NCBI RefSeq assembly: GCF_037892605.1
Contig: NZ_JBBKTU010000001.1
Location: 3,720,001-3,784,000 of the forward strand
Origin: Lacibacter sp. H407
Lineage (GTDB): Bacteria; Bacteroidota; Bacteroidia; Chitinophagales; Chitinophagaceae
Direction: 5' to 3'
Length of the DNA: 64,000 nt
Numbering within the stretch: the stretch's first letter is position 1; each line of letters begins with the position of its first letter. The notes beneath the pieces are model-generated. The model ran no database searches. It worked only from the letters and a program-made list of their open reading frames with translations, and was not told where the DNA came from. This document shows, in pieces, positions 25,982 through 35,262 of the stretch. Position numbers and translations under genes: made by a program.

Positions 25982-28288
25982 ATGAACAGAGCGATAGCTA
26001 TTTGTAAATCAACGATGTTGCACATTACCGGCATATTTCTTCTGGTAATCTTCCCGTGCGCTGAAACAAATGCAGAGCCTATAGAGCCTATCCCCACAAA
26101 AGATATTGTAAATAAGTTAATTGGCCGGATTAACAGGGAGAAACAGGATACCAATTTGGTTAAGTCACTTTTGTCAATAGCCAGATACTATTTATATGCC
26201 AAAGATAAAGCCAGTGAACCCTATATCGACAGGGCATTGACATTAAGTGAAAAATTACTTTACAAAAATGGAGTAATAAGGAGTTTATGCTATCAGGCTG
26301 CTTTCCTATCTTTTACATTACAAGATACCATCCCGCCCTTTAACGCAATTGAAAAAGCAATTGCGCTGAGCAAAAAGGATAACAATATTGAAATGGAAGC
26401 CTATGCGTGGTATATAAGGGGCTTATGGCTCAGTAATGACAATACAAATACTTCTAAGCAGTATTATTTTACAGCCAGAATGTTATATAACAAAGTCGGG
26501 AATAGGGTTAAGGAAGCATATGTTCTTAAGTGCATAGCGGATATTTATCGCTCTGAGAATAAATTGGAACTTTCGTTAAATGTATTATTCGAAGCTTTGA
26601 AAATTTATCAGGACGCAGGTTATACAAATCTTCATTACACCTATGATTTGATTGGAACTGTTTATCGGCATATGGGGAATTATGGCGAAGCATTGAAATA
26701 TGGTTTTCTAACTTTAAAATTGGCTGAGGAAAGAAAAGACACTGTTGATATTGCGTTGTTCTATCTCAGAATTGCTGAAATTTACAAAGGGCTTAATCAA
26801 TATGATGAGGCAATTCAATTCGCCCAAATTTCACTGCAGAAAGTGTCAGCTGCCGAAAACAATTATGCATTTTTAAGATCAGCGGCCTCAAATATTGCGG
26901 GTCTTCTCACCATATCGGGTAAGCCGAATGAAGCACTTAGATTTTACGAAAATACTATTTCAACACGCCCTGCTAAATTTGGCAGTATTGAGTATTACAT
27001 TGACGGACGTACTTTGGGCGATATTTATTTTTCACTAAAAAAATATGAAAAAGCGGAGAATCATTATCTGCATATGCTGGCGTTGAAGGAAAAAATGTAC
27101 AATAATGAGTACAACGATTACTTCAAGCTTGCCTCATACATCAAAATGGCTGATTTTTACATTAGTCAGTCGAGGTTTAAAGAAGCCAATAAATATGTTT
27201 CAAAGGCTAGCCAGCAGAAGACATTAAAATCCATGGCGAATAGGTCTGCAATTCACTTGCAACAATATAAAATTGATTCCGCCAGTGCTAATTATTTGGC
27301 GGCTATAAATCATTACCAGTTATATAAAACATTAAATGATTCAATCTTTAATGAGAAAAAAATCAACCAGGTTGCCAGCCTCCAAATTCAGTACGAAACA
27401 GAAAAGAAGGAAAAAGATATTATTCATCTGATCGATAAAAACAAGCAGCAACAAATTAAGTTGAGGGAACGACTCTTTGAACGAAATATGTTGATAGCTG
27501 GTGCAATTATGTTGGCTCTTTTGCTATGGTTAAGTATTAACAGGTATCTCATAAAACAAAAGTCAAACAGGCAGCTTCTGTCACAACAGGAAATAATTAA
27601 ATCTAAGAATGAAATATTAAACAGCCTGATTAGGGAAAAAGAAGATTTGTTACAACTTAAAGATAAACTTATTGCAGAGAAAGAGTGGCTGATAAAAGAG
27701 GTACATCATCGGGTTAAAAATAATCTTCAGATGGTTTGCACGCTGCTCTATACACAGGCGAATTACCTTACAGATGAAAAGGCTTTAGCAGCAATTAATG
27801 AAGGGCAGCAAAGGATCCAGGCAATTTCGCTCATCCATCAGAAGCTGTATCAATCAGATAATTTGCAGTTGGTGAACATGAAAAGTTACGTTCACGAATT
27901 GGTCGATTATCTAAAAGATAGTTTTACTATTTCCAAAGACATAGAATTTAATCTACTGATTGATTCAATTGAATTAGATATTTCCCGGTCTATACCTGTT
28001 GGTCTTATTTTGAATGAAGCAATAACGAATTCTCTTAAATATGCATTCCAAAATGGAAAGCGAAAAATAATTTCCATACAATTACAAAGGAAACATGGAC
28101 ACAAAATAACATTATTGATTAAAGATAATGGCAAAGGTCTGCCCGATAATTACAATCCGCTTTATTCAAACACACTTGGCATAAATATGATGCAGGGGTT
28201 AAGCAAACAAATCAATGCTGATTTTTCGATGAGCAGTGAAAACGGAACAGTGATTATAATGGAGTTTGAAGAAGCAAGTGACTTGTAA
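25982..28288 (+). CDS. TPR-containing sensor histidine kinase (HisKA_2 type)
   Basis: A 768-residue membrane kinase. After an N-terminal signal/anchor (about 10-30) comes a periplasmic region of repeated TPR-like helices up to about residue 440, then a coiled segment, a transmembrane helix near 505-522 (MLIAGAIMLALLLWLSIN), another coil, and a HisKA_2 dimerisation domain with the H-box EVHHRVKNNLQMV (His575/His576). The HATPase domain shows NEAITNSLKYAF and DNGKGLPD. This layout is common in Bacteroidota and senses unknown signals. Its stop is 37 bp before the preferred start of the sigma-54-type regulator, its likely partner. Confidence 0.9.
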   Translation: MNRAIAICKSTMLHITGIFLLVIFPCAETNAEPIEPIPTKDIVNKLIGRINREKQDTNLVKSLLSIARYYLYAKDKASEPYIDRALTLSEKLLYKNGVIRSLCYQAAFLSFTLQDTIPPFNAIEKAIALSKKDNNIEMEAYAWYIRGLWLSNDNTNTSKQYYFTARMLYNKVGNRVKEAYVLKCIADIYRSENKLELSLNVLFEALKIYQDAGYTNLHYTYDLIGTVYRHMGNYGEALKYGFLTLKLAEERKDTVDIALFYLRIAEIYKGLNQYDEAIQFAQISLQKVSAAENNYAFLRSAASNIAGLLTISGKPNEALRFYENTISTRPAKFGSIEYYIDGRTLGDIYFSLKKYEKAENHYLHMLALKEKMYNNEYNDYFKLASYIKMADFYISQSRFKEANKYVSKASQQKTLKSMANRSAIHLQQYKIDSASANYLAAINHYQLYKTLNDSIFNEKKINQVASLQIQYETEKKEKDIIHLIDKNKQQQIKLRERLFERNMLIAGAIMLALLLWLSINRYLIKQKSNRQLLSQQEIIKSKNEILNSLIREKEDLLQLKDKLIAEKEWLIKEVHHRVKNNLQMVCTLLYTQANYLTDEKALAAINEGQQRIQAISLIHQKLYQSDNLQLVNMKSYVHELVDYLKDSFTISKDIEFNLLIDSIELDISRSIPVGLILNEAITNSLKYAFQNGKRKIISIQLQRKHGHKITLLIKDNGKGLPDNYNPLYSNTLGINMMQGLSKQINADFSMSSENGTVIIMEFEEASDL

Positions 28289-28325
28289 AAAACTACTAAT
28301 TTATATATTCCAAAAAAATCAAGAC

Positions 28326-29702
28326 TTGAAAGAAAAAATATTAATAGTAGAAGACGAATTTATACTTGCTAATGGTTTGCGCTTAATGCTGAAAGAGGCA
28401 GGGTTTGATGTTTGTGAAATTGCCGGTTCAGTTCCAAAAGCAAGGGAAATTATCTTATTAGAGAAACCAACTTTAGTAATATTGGACATCCATCTTGACG
28501 GGAAACTGTCAGGGATAGATCTTGCAAAAGAATTGAACGCATCAGCAATTGGGTTTATTTACTTATCTGCCAATTCAAACCAGGTTATTCTTGAAGCAGC
28601 AAAAATTACAGAGCCTTATGGCTTTTTGGTAAAACCTTATCGGAAGAAAGATTTACTGATTGCCATTGAAATTGCGCAGTACAGGCAACGGCAAAAAATG
28701 GAGTTGCTGAATGCAGAGCCTGCCCGAAGTAACAATCAGCAAAAGGCGACCACAGACCATCCGGCATTTGAAAATATTATTGGTAAAAGCCCTGCTCTGT
28801 TGCAGGTATTTGACCAGTTAACGAGGGTGGCACACATGGATACTTCAGTTTTAATTTTGGGTGAGTCCGGTACCGGTAAAGAAAAATTGGCATATGCAGT
28901 ACATGAGTTATCACCCCGCAGATATAATCCCTTCGTAATTGTAAACTGTGCTGTTTTACCGCCAAATCTTGTTGAGTCAGAGTTATTCGGTCATGAGAAA
29001 GGTGCGTTTACCGGAGCAGTGGCACAACGAAAAGGTAAATTTGAAATGGCGCATGAAGGAACTATTTTTTTAGATGAAATTGGTGAACTGCCAATCGATA
29101 TGCAGGCAAAATTATTAAGGGTGTTGCAGGAAAAACAAATTGAACGAGTAGGAGGTAACAAAAGTATTAGTGTGAATGTTCGTATTGTGGCTGCAACGAA
29201 CAGAAATTTGGAAAAAGAAGTGGCTGAAGGTCGCTTCAGGATAGATTTATATTACCGGTTGAATGTATTCCCTTTAATTGTTCCGCCACTACGGGAAAGG
29301 ATGGATGATATTCCTTTACTGGTAAATTACTTTATTGAAGAGTTTTGTAGAAAATCCGGCCAGGATATGAAAATAACCAATGACGCACTACTTCAATTAA
29401 TGCAATATGACTGGCCGGGCAATATCCGTGAGTTACAGCATGTGGTGGAAAGAAGTGCATTGATGGCATCCGGAAGAACGATTGAGCAGTTTTTACTGCC
29501 TCAACATCTTAACAATACAAACAGTTTATCATCACCTTCACAATCACTTGAAGATGCAGAGAGAACCCATATCATCAATGCACTAAAAAAAAGTAACAAT
29601 AAAATATATGGCGCTGATGGTGCTGCGGCCTTGTTGAAATTACCCCCTACTACTTTAACCTCAAAAATGAAAAAGTTAGGCATTGATAAAAGTAGTTTAT
29701 AG
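28326..29702 (+). CDS. sigma-54-dependent response regulator (NtrC-like)
   Basis: A 458-residue regulator with three domains: receiver (1-~120, Asp54 in LDIHLD as phosphoacceptor, Lys103 in VKPY), AAA+ sigma-54 activator (Walker A GESGTGKE 179-186, sigma-54 contact loop GAFTGA 226-231, Walker B IFLDEIGE 247-254), and a Fis-type DNA-binding C-terminus. No ATG lies near the domain start: TTG 28326 is preferred because the receiver domain begins there, and TTG 28266 is the alternative, which would overlap the kinase gene by 23 bp. It is probably phosphorylated by that kinase and activates RpoN-dependent promoters. Confidence 0.9.
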   Translation: MKEKILIVEDEFILANGLRLMLKEAGFDVCEIAGSVPKAREIILLEKPTLVILDIHLDGKLSGIDLAKELNASAIGFIYLSANSNQVILEAAKITEPYGFLVKPYRKKDLLIAIEIAQYRQRQKMELLNAEPARSNNQQKATTDHPAFENIIGKSPALLQVFDQLTRVAHMDTSVLILGESGTGKEKLAYAVHELSPRRYNPFVIVNCAVLPPNLVESELFGHEKGAFTGAVAQRKGKFEMAHEGTIFLDEIGELPIDMQAKLLRVLQEKQIERVGGNKSISVNVRIVAATNRNLEKEVAEGRFRIDLYYRLNVFPLIVPPLRERMDDIPLLVNYFIEEFCRKSGQDMKITNDALLQLMQYDWPGNIRELQHVVERSALMASGRTIEQFLLPQHLNNTNSLSSPSQSLEDAERTHIINALKKSNNKIYGADGAAALLKLPPTTLTSKMKKLGIDKSSL

Positions 29703-30084
29703 CCGTGAAAAGCTATATAATTACTAAAAGCTGCCCGATTTTTCTGCACTCATTAAATTGCCTTTTTCAAATTGATCATTTCCTCTATTTCTAAAAGCTG
29801 TCTACAATCTTTTTTTGTTTGCCAGTATTTGTTTTTTGTGGTGCGATAGAGGCGACGCTCCGTTCAAATTATTTTTTCATATCAGCTTTATGCTTATAGC
29901 ACAATTGTACTAATGAAATTCAAACAGCTTCTAGGGCATAACTAAATGAATTTATTTTTTACATGCATAAGTTATAGCAGTAAGCAATCCGCTGAACATT
30001 CACCTCAGCTGCATCATAAAATTCATTCGCATGTAACAATCATGTGTCATTTTATGGTTATGTTCTGTGGTCTTATTTGATAAC
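29703..30084. other. intergenic stretch after the response regulator
   Basis: No gene is seen on either strand, and no -24/-12 sigma-54 promoter (GG-N10-GC) could be recognised here or in the 80 bp before the isochorismatase-like gene. Sequence continues into the 74-bp repeat copy B. Confidence 0.5.
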
Positions 30085-30158
30085 GAATCTTTGATGGAAG
30101 CAGTAAATGCTTTGATGCAAGCAACACTATCCATCTCTTACTATTCTACTTTCGTTAA
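30085..30158 (+). repeat. 74-bp dispersed repeat, copy B
   Basis: Direct counterpart of copy A (24512-24585, opposite strand). It ends 78 bp before the start of the isochorismatase-like gene, so both copies point toward the gene they precede. The core TGCTTTGATGCAAGCA is identical in both. In frame, both copies read as similar peptides (NALMQAT...YYS), which also allows a shared gene remnant. Confidence 0.6.
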
Positions 30159-30236
30159 ATAAATTAAATCAGCAAATTACTTCTGTAAAATAGAGGGTAA
30201 TCAACATAAATATTTTATAAAACAAAAAAATAAAAA

Positions 30237-30926
30237 ATGAAAAAGGTAATCTTTACAGCATTTGTTGCAGCAGTATCATTCTACGGGTTTGCTCAAAAAC
30301 CTTCACCTGAATTATTAAATTCAACCAACCATGCACTGGTTTTGATAGACCATGAAGGCCAAATGGCATTTGCTACTAAAAATATTACCACCGATGAGCT
30401 GAGAAACAATGTGGGTATTGTGGCCGGCGCATCTAAAATATTCAAAGTGCCAACTGTAGTTACAACTGTTGCTGAAAAATCTTTCAGTGGTCCCGTATTT
30501 CCTGAAATTCAAGAGTTTTATCCTGAAGCAACTAGTGGTTATATTGACAGAACAACTATGAACACCTGGGAAGACCTGAATGCCTACAAAGCAATTACGG
30601 GTAAAAACAAAAAACGTCTGGTTATTGCCGGTTTATGGACCAGTGTTTGTATCGTTGGCCCAACTTTATCTGCTATTAATGAAGGCTATGATGTATATGT
30701 AATTACTGATGCCTGCGGCGATGTATCTAAAGAAGCACACGACCAGGCCGTAACCCGTATGGTGCAGGCTGGTGCAACACCCATCACTTCTATTCAGTAT
30801 CTATTAGAGTTACAAAGAGATTGGGCTCGTCAGGAAACTTACAAACCTGTAACTGATTTAGTAAAAAAATATGGCGGATCTTATGGTTTAGGGATTTTGT
30901 ATGCACATGATATGCTGAAGCATTAA
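30237..30926 (+). CDS. secreted isochorismatase-family hydrolase (YcaC-like)
   Basis: A 229-residue cysteine hydrolase of the isochorismatase superfamily with a signal peptide (about 1-19, ending GFAQ). The family catalytic Asp is Asp38 (LIDHEGQM) and the nucleophile is Cys138 in GLWTSVCIV. The TTMNTW segment around 106-111 is typical of the YcaC group. Members hydrolyse amides or related bonds, but YcaC's substrate is unknown. Export to the periplasm is unusual for the family and distinctive here. A terminator follows it directly. Confidence 0.9.
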   Translation: MKKVIFTAFVAAVSFYGFAQKPSPELLNSTNHALVLIDHEGQMAFATKNITTDELRNNVGIVAGASKIFKVPTVVTTVAEKSFSGPVFPEIQEFYPEATSGYIDRTTMNTWEDLNAYKAITGKNKKRLVIAGLWTSVCIVGPTLSAINEGYDVYVITDACGDVSKEAHDQAVTRMVQAGATPITSIQYLLELQRDWARQETYKPVTDLVKKYGGSYGLGILYAHDMLKH

Positions 30927-30963
30927 TTGCCTCCAAGACTTTATTAATTCAATTACTGTAATA

Positions 30964-30991
30964 AAAAGGCAGGTAGCAATGCTTGCCTTTT
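30964..30991 (+). terminator. intrinsic terminator after the isochorismatase-like gene
   Basis: AAAAGGCA (30964-30971) pairs with TGCCTTTT (30984-30991) around a 12-base loop. The run of T in the right arm gives the U-tract. It lies 38 bp after the stop and 14 bp before the next start. Confidence 0.6.
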
Positions 30992-31004
30992 AAAATCGCC
31001 TTTT

Positions 31005-32780
31005 ATGAAATACCTGTTTAGTATTCTGTTTTTTACTCTTTGTACAACGCCATGTTTTTCACAAAAGAAAAAGGCAGATATTATTATCATCAACGGAAGA
31101 ATAACCACCATGGATGATAGTAATTCGGAAACGGAAGCTGTAGCTATTGCGGCAAACAAAATTATATTGACGGGCAATAATAAAACGGTGATGAAACTCG
31201 CAACCACATCAACAAAAATTATTGATGCCAAAGGCAGAAGAATTATTCCCGGCTTATTTGATAGCCATTTGCATGTAATACGTGGCGGCAGATTTTATAA
31301 TGCAGAACTAAGATGGGATGGAGTGAGTACATTAAAACGGGCATTGGAAATGCTGAAAGAACAGGCACAACGAACACCGGAAGGGCAATGGGTAAGAGTA
31401 GTAGGCGGGTGGAATGAATATCAGTTTGACGAAAAACGTTTACCAACATTGGAAGAAATTAATGAAGCAACAGGTGATGTGCCCGTTTTTATTTTGTATC
31501 TGTATGGTAAGGCATGGGTGAATAAGGCTGGATTGCAAAAGCTCAACATCAATTCAGAAACATCTAATCCAGCCGGTGGGTTAATCGAAAAGGATAATGA
31601 TGGAAATCCAACAGGGTTATTAGTAGCAGAGCCGAATGCTTTTATCCTTTATTCCACATTGGCAAAGCTGCCTGAGCTAAGTAACGAAGAAAAAATAAAT
31701 TCCACGCTGCAATACATGACCGAGCTAAACCGGCTTGGTATTACAGCCGTAATGGATGCCGGGGGTGGCTTTCAGAATTTTCCGGATGATTATGTCATTA
31801 CAGATTCTCTGCACAAAGCGGGCAAAATAACCATTCGTCTTCCTTACTATTTGTTTGCACAAAAGAAAGGAGCGGAACTTACCGACTATAAAAAATGGAT
31901 CGTTATGGTTGATATTGATCAGCAAAGCAGCAATGGGATAAATGAAGTGGATTATCATGTTAAAGGCGGTGGAGAAAACTTAGTGGCAGATGCAGCAGAC
32001 TTTGAAAACTTTTTATTTGTACGGCCTGAATTACCGTCTACTATGGAAAGTAATTTGAAACCGGTTATACAAATACTTGTAAGAAACCGCTGGCCCTTTC
32101 GTATTCATGCCACCTATAATGAAAGTATTACAAGAGACCTGAATGTAATTGAAGAAGTAAATAAAGAGACCCCTTTGAATGGATTGGTTTGGTTTATTGA
32201 CCATGCAGAGACAATCAGTGAAGAAAATATGCAACGCATAAAAGCATTGGGCGGCGGTATTGCCATTCAGCACCGGATGGCTTATCAGGGAGAAAGTTTT
32301 ATCCATCGCTATGGAAAAAAAGCGGCATTGGCTGCACCACCGGTAAAACGAATGCTGGAAATAGGATTACCTGTTGGATTAGGCACAGATGGAACCAGAG
32401 TGGCAAGTTATAATCCCTGGATTGCCCTGTATTGGATTACTACCGGAAAAACAATTGGCCGTACGCAAACAATGTCGAGCGAAAATGTATTGGACAGAGT
32501 AACTGCATTGAAATTAATGACAGTAGGTGGGTACTCGCTCATCAGAGAAAATAATAAAGGCAAAATTCAAAAGGGTTTTTTTGCTGATTTGGTAATGCTG
32601 GATAAAGATTTTTTCACTGTTGCTGATGAAGAGATACCGACTATTAATTCATTGCTGACCATTGTGGATGGAAAAATTGTGTATGGCGCAAATGAATATA
32701 AACGAGTTGCACCTGCTGCACTTCCTGTAATTCCTGCATGGAGTCCGGTGAAATATTATGGCGGTTATCAGTATAAATGA
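31005..32780 (+). CDS. secreted amidohydrolase (YtcJ-like, Amidohydro_3)
   Basis: A 591-residue metal-dependent amidohydrolase with a signal peptide (about 1-19, ending CFSQ). The metal-binding HxH is at His88 and His90 (GLFDSHLHV), further metal ligands are expected around FRIHATYNE and FIDHAETI, and GTDGTRVASYNPW near residue 460 holds the catalytic Asp. The long insertion and overall size match the YtcJ/NfdA branch, whose members act on N-formyl or aryl amide substrates. The natural substrate is unknown. It follows an exported isochorismatase-like gene, so the two may treat a common amide. Confidence 0.88.
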   Translation: MKYLFSILFFTLCTTPCFSQKKKADIIIINGRITTMDDSNSETEAVAIAANKIILTGNNKTVMKLATTSTKIIDAKGRRIIPGLFDSHLHVIRGGRFYNAELRWDGVSTLKRALEMLKEQAQRTPEGQWVRVVGGWNEYQFDEKRLPTLEEINEATGDVPVFILYLYGKAWVNKAGLQKLNINSETSNPAGGLIEKDNDGNPTGLLVAEPNAFILYSTLAKLPELSNEEKINSTLQYMTELNRLGITAVMDAGGGFQNFPDDYVITDSLHKAGKITIRLPYYLFAQKKGAELTDYKKWIVMVDIDQQSSNGINEVDYHVKGGGENLVADAADFENFLFVRPELPSTMESNLKPVIQILVRNRWPFRIHATYNESITRDLNVIEEVNKETPLNGLVWFIDHAETISEENMQRIKALGGGIAIQHRMAYQGESFIHRYGKKAALAAPPVKRMLEIGLPVGLGTDGTRVASYNPWIALYWITTGKTIGRTQTMSSENVLDRVTALKLMTVGGYSLIRENNKGKIQKGFFADLVMLDKDFFTVADEEIPTINSLLTIVDGKIVYGANEYKRVAPAALPVIPAWSPVKYYGGYQYK

Positions 32781-32845
32781 AGTGAATTGGAATATCAGTA
32801 ATGATGAAAACCGTTTATTAATTATTTACGCATAAAGATTTAATC

Positions 32846-33286
32846 ATGAAAGTTGCGTGGCTTTTTATCGCACTATTAGGCGGAGCATTACTTCCAATTC
32901 AAGCAGGCTTAAATGCAAAGTTGGGTAAATCTATTGCAAGCCCTGTACATGCTTCCATGGTATCCTTTATTACCGGTACATTGGCTGTAGCATTATTCAT
33001 ACTACTAAAAAAACAATCTGTTTCCTGGGCAGGTATAAAATCTGCACCCGGTTATGTATGGATAGCCGGGGCTTTAGGTGCATTTTATGTAACGGCTGTT
33101 ATACTTGCATTTCCACGTATCGGCCCTGCTCTTACGTTTGGACTCGTAGTACTTGGGCAAATGCTTATCTCCATATTGCTTGATCATTTTAATATTTTGG
33201 TGCATCAGCAACACAGTCTCAACATCTGTCGTATTGTAGGTATTTTTCTTATTGTATCGGGAGTAATCATCATCCGCAAGTTTTAA
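32846..33286 (+). CDS. YdcZ/DUF606-like membrane transporter
   Basis: A 146-residue inner-membrane protein with about five hydrophobic segments. The start LGGALLPIQAGLNAKLGKSI is the signature of the DUF606 (YdcZ) branch of the drug/metabolite transporter superfamily, in which half-size proteins pair to form the full transporter. The substrate is not known. It begins 65 bp after the amidohydrolase gene and ends 2 bp before the porin-like gene, so an operon is likely. Confidence 0.85.
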   Translation: MKVAWLFIALLGGALLPIQAGLNAKLGKSIASPVHASMVSFITGTLAVALFILLKKQSVSWAGIKSAPGYVWIAGALGAFYVTAVILAFPRIGPALTFGLVVLGQMLISILLDHFNILVHQQHSLNICRIVGIFLIVSGVIIIRKF

Positions 33287-33287
33287 G

Positions 33288-34652
33288 ATGAAGTATTTAT
33301 TGCTCATATTAGCTTGTGCAACGATTAAGCCGGTTTACTGTCAGCAAGTGCCTTTATTAAATCTTCGTTTTAATGAAGAATATTCAGTATGGAAAAAGGA
33401 TACATCAAAAAAATGGTACAAGGCAATTAAATATATTCCGCTTAAAAAATCAACATCTTCTTACGTTTCTGTTGGCGGTGAGTACAGGTATCAATTACAA
33501 TACTTAAAAAATGAAGATTGGGGCGATGCCGCAAATAAAGAATACACAGCTATTTATAACCGCTTATTGCTGCATAGCGACTTTCACATGGGGAAACGTT
33601 TCCGATTCTTTGGGCAATTAGTAAGCACTACCGTCGCAGGCAAAGAACCACCCTTTCGTTCAATTGATGAAAACAGGCTGGATATACAACAGATTTTTGC
33701 TGACTTCAGTTTGCTCAAGAACTCAGAAAGTAAATTAATACTTCGTGCAGGACGCCAGGAATTGTTATATGGCTCTCAACGTTTAATAGCGGTAAGAGAA
33801 GGCCCTAATAACCGTCTTAGTTTTGATGCCGTAAAAGCTTTCTATGAGAAAGAGCATTTACAGCTTGATTTGTTTTACAGTCGGCCTGTTCGTAACCGTA
33901 CCGGTGTGTTTGATGACCCAATCAATCGTAATGAAAAACTATGGAGTGTCTATGTGGTTGTTAATAAGCTGCCGATTTTTCATAATGGGGATTTTTATTA
34001 CATCGGTTATCAAAATAAAATTAACTCGTTCTATAATATTTCAGCAACTGAGAACAGGCATTCAATTGGAGCAAGGCTTTGGAAAAGCGAAAATTCATTT
34101 CAATATGACGTAGAAGCGTTGTACCAGTTTGGTAAAATTGGTGGGAGAATTATTGATGCTTATACCGCTTCGGCAAATATCACTTACCATTTTAATCAGC
34201 GAAAGTATACTCCAAGCATTGGGCTTAAAACAGAGGTAATCAGTGGTGATAAATCAGCTACGGATAAAAAAGTAAATACTTTTAATCCACTTTTTCCAAG
34301 AGGTGATTACTTCGGGCTGGCTGCATTAATAGGCCCGGTGAATTTAATAGACTTTCATCCTTCGGTTGAAATAAAATTACATACCAAAATATCGTTTGTT
34401 GCAGACTACGATATGTTTTGGCGATACAGTGTTGCTGATGGGATATATGGCGCAAATGTGGCAATGCTTTACCCGGCGGCTTTTAGTAAGCACATCGGCA
34501 ACCAGTTAGGAATAAGTTTTGAGTACACTCCAATACAATATCTTGTAATTACACCAGAGCTTACTTTTTTTAAAGCAGGCAGCTATCTTAAAGAAGTAAG
34601 TGCCGGAAAAGAAATTGTATTTGCAGCCATCACTATTCAATCTAAATTTTAG
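33288..34652 (+). CDS. outer-membrane alginate-export family porin
   Basis: A 454-residue protein with a short signal peptide (about 1-18) followed by many alternating amphipathic strands with aromatic residues at their ends and a C-terminal Phe, as in beta-barrel outer-membrane proteins. Blocks such as GGEYRYQLQYLKNEDWG, FADFSLLKN and RAGRQELLYGSQRLIA match the Alginate_exp family. Members form porin-like barrels for small or acidic solutes; alginate itself need not be the substrate. It likely serves the neighbouring transporter and hydrolases. Confidence 0.85.
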   Translation: MKYLLLILACATIKPVYCQQVPLLNLRFNEEYSVWKKDTSKKWYKAIKYIPLKKSTSSYVSVGGEYRYQLQYLKNEDWGDAANKEYTAIYNRLLLHSDFHMGKRFRFFGQLVSTTVAGKEPPFRSIDENRLDIQQIFADFSLLKNSESKLILRAGRQELLYGSQRLIAVREGPNNRLSFDAVKAFYEKEHLQLDLFYSRPVRNRTGVFDDPINRNEKLWSVYVVVNKLPIFHNGDFYYIGYQNKINSFYNISATENRHSIGARLWKSENSFQYDVEALYQFGKIGGRIIDAYTASANITYHFNQRKYTPSIGLKTEVISGDKSATDKKVNTFNPLFPRGDYFGLAALIGPVNLIDFHPSVEIKLHTKISFVADYDMFWRYSVADGIYGANVAMLYPAAFSKHIGNQLGISFEYTPIQYLVITPELTFFKAGSYLKEVSAGKEIVFAAITIQSKF

Positions 34653-34656
34653 AAAT

Positions 34657-35130
34657 ATGACAACAGGAATTGGTATTAAGGAAGGAAATGCAGCTGCAGT
34701 GGCAGCCGATTTATCGAAAATGCTGGCTGATGAATTTGTATTGTATACAAAAACCCGTAATGCCCATTGGAACGTAGAAGGGCCAGATTTTTATACCATG
34801 CACAAATTTTTTGAAAATCAATATGAACAACTTGATGAAGTGATAGATGATGTTGCAGAACGTATACGTTCCATTGATCACCATGCACCGGCTACATTAA
34901 AAAACTATTTGCAACTAACCCATCTTTCTGAACTATCAAGAGAAAAAAATGATCGCCACGGATTCATCAAAGAGTTATTGGCAGACCATGAAATTATTAT
35001 TACAAATATCAGGGGCAAAATCAATTTGTTTGCGAACGAATACCATGATGCAGGCAGCAGTGATTTTATTACCGGCTTGATGGAAGTGCATGAAAAAATG
35101 GCCTGGATGTTAAGGGCTCATTTAAAATAA
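34657..35130 (+). CDS. dps: Dps-family ferritin-like protein
   Basis: A 157-residue four-helix-bundle protein of the Dps family. The signature NAHWNVEGPDFYTMHKFFE (35-53) and DEVIDDVAERIR (60-71) hold the inter-subunit ferroxidase ligands (His37, His49, and the acidic residues of the second block). Dps stores iron and protects DNA from peroxide. ATG 34657, 4 bp after the porin stop, was chosen over a start inside the porin gene because the family begins at this Met. Confidence 0.93.
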   Translation: MTTGIGIKEGNAAAVAADLSKMLADEFVLYTKTRNAHWNVEGPDFYTMHKFFENQYEQLDEVIDDVAERIRSIDHHAPATLKNYLQLTHLSELSREKNDRHGFIKELLADHEIIITNIRGKINLFANEYHDAGSSDFITGLMEVHEKMAWMLRAHLK

Positions 35131-35262
35131 CTGAACTATGGAATTTATTATTCTTTAAACCAAACATCAGTTCACTTTTTATCCGCTGCACAGGATATTA
35201 TCATAATACGGACAATCAGCTTAAAAAATTAATCGATTTATTCAAAAATAAAAATTTGAAGA

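Noticed and set aside
30159-30236. Sigma-54 promoter before the isochorismatase-like gene
   Set aside because: No GG-N10-GC pattern was found in this stretch, so dependence on the nearby activator is not supported by the sequence.
33844-34113. 89-codon plus-strand frame inside the porin gene
   Set aside because: Shifted frame of the outer-membrane protein gene; porin reading has strong family features.
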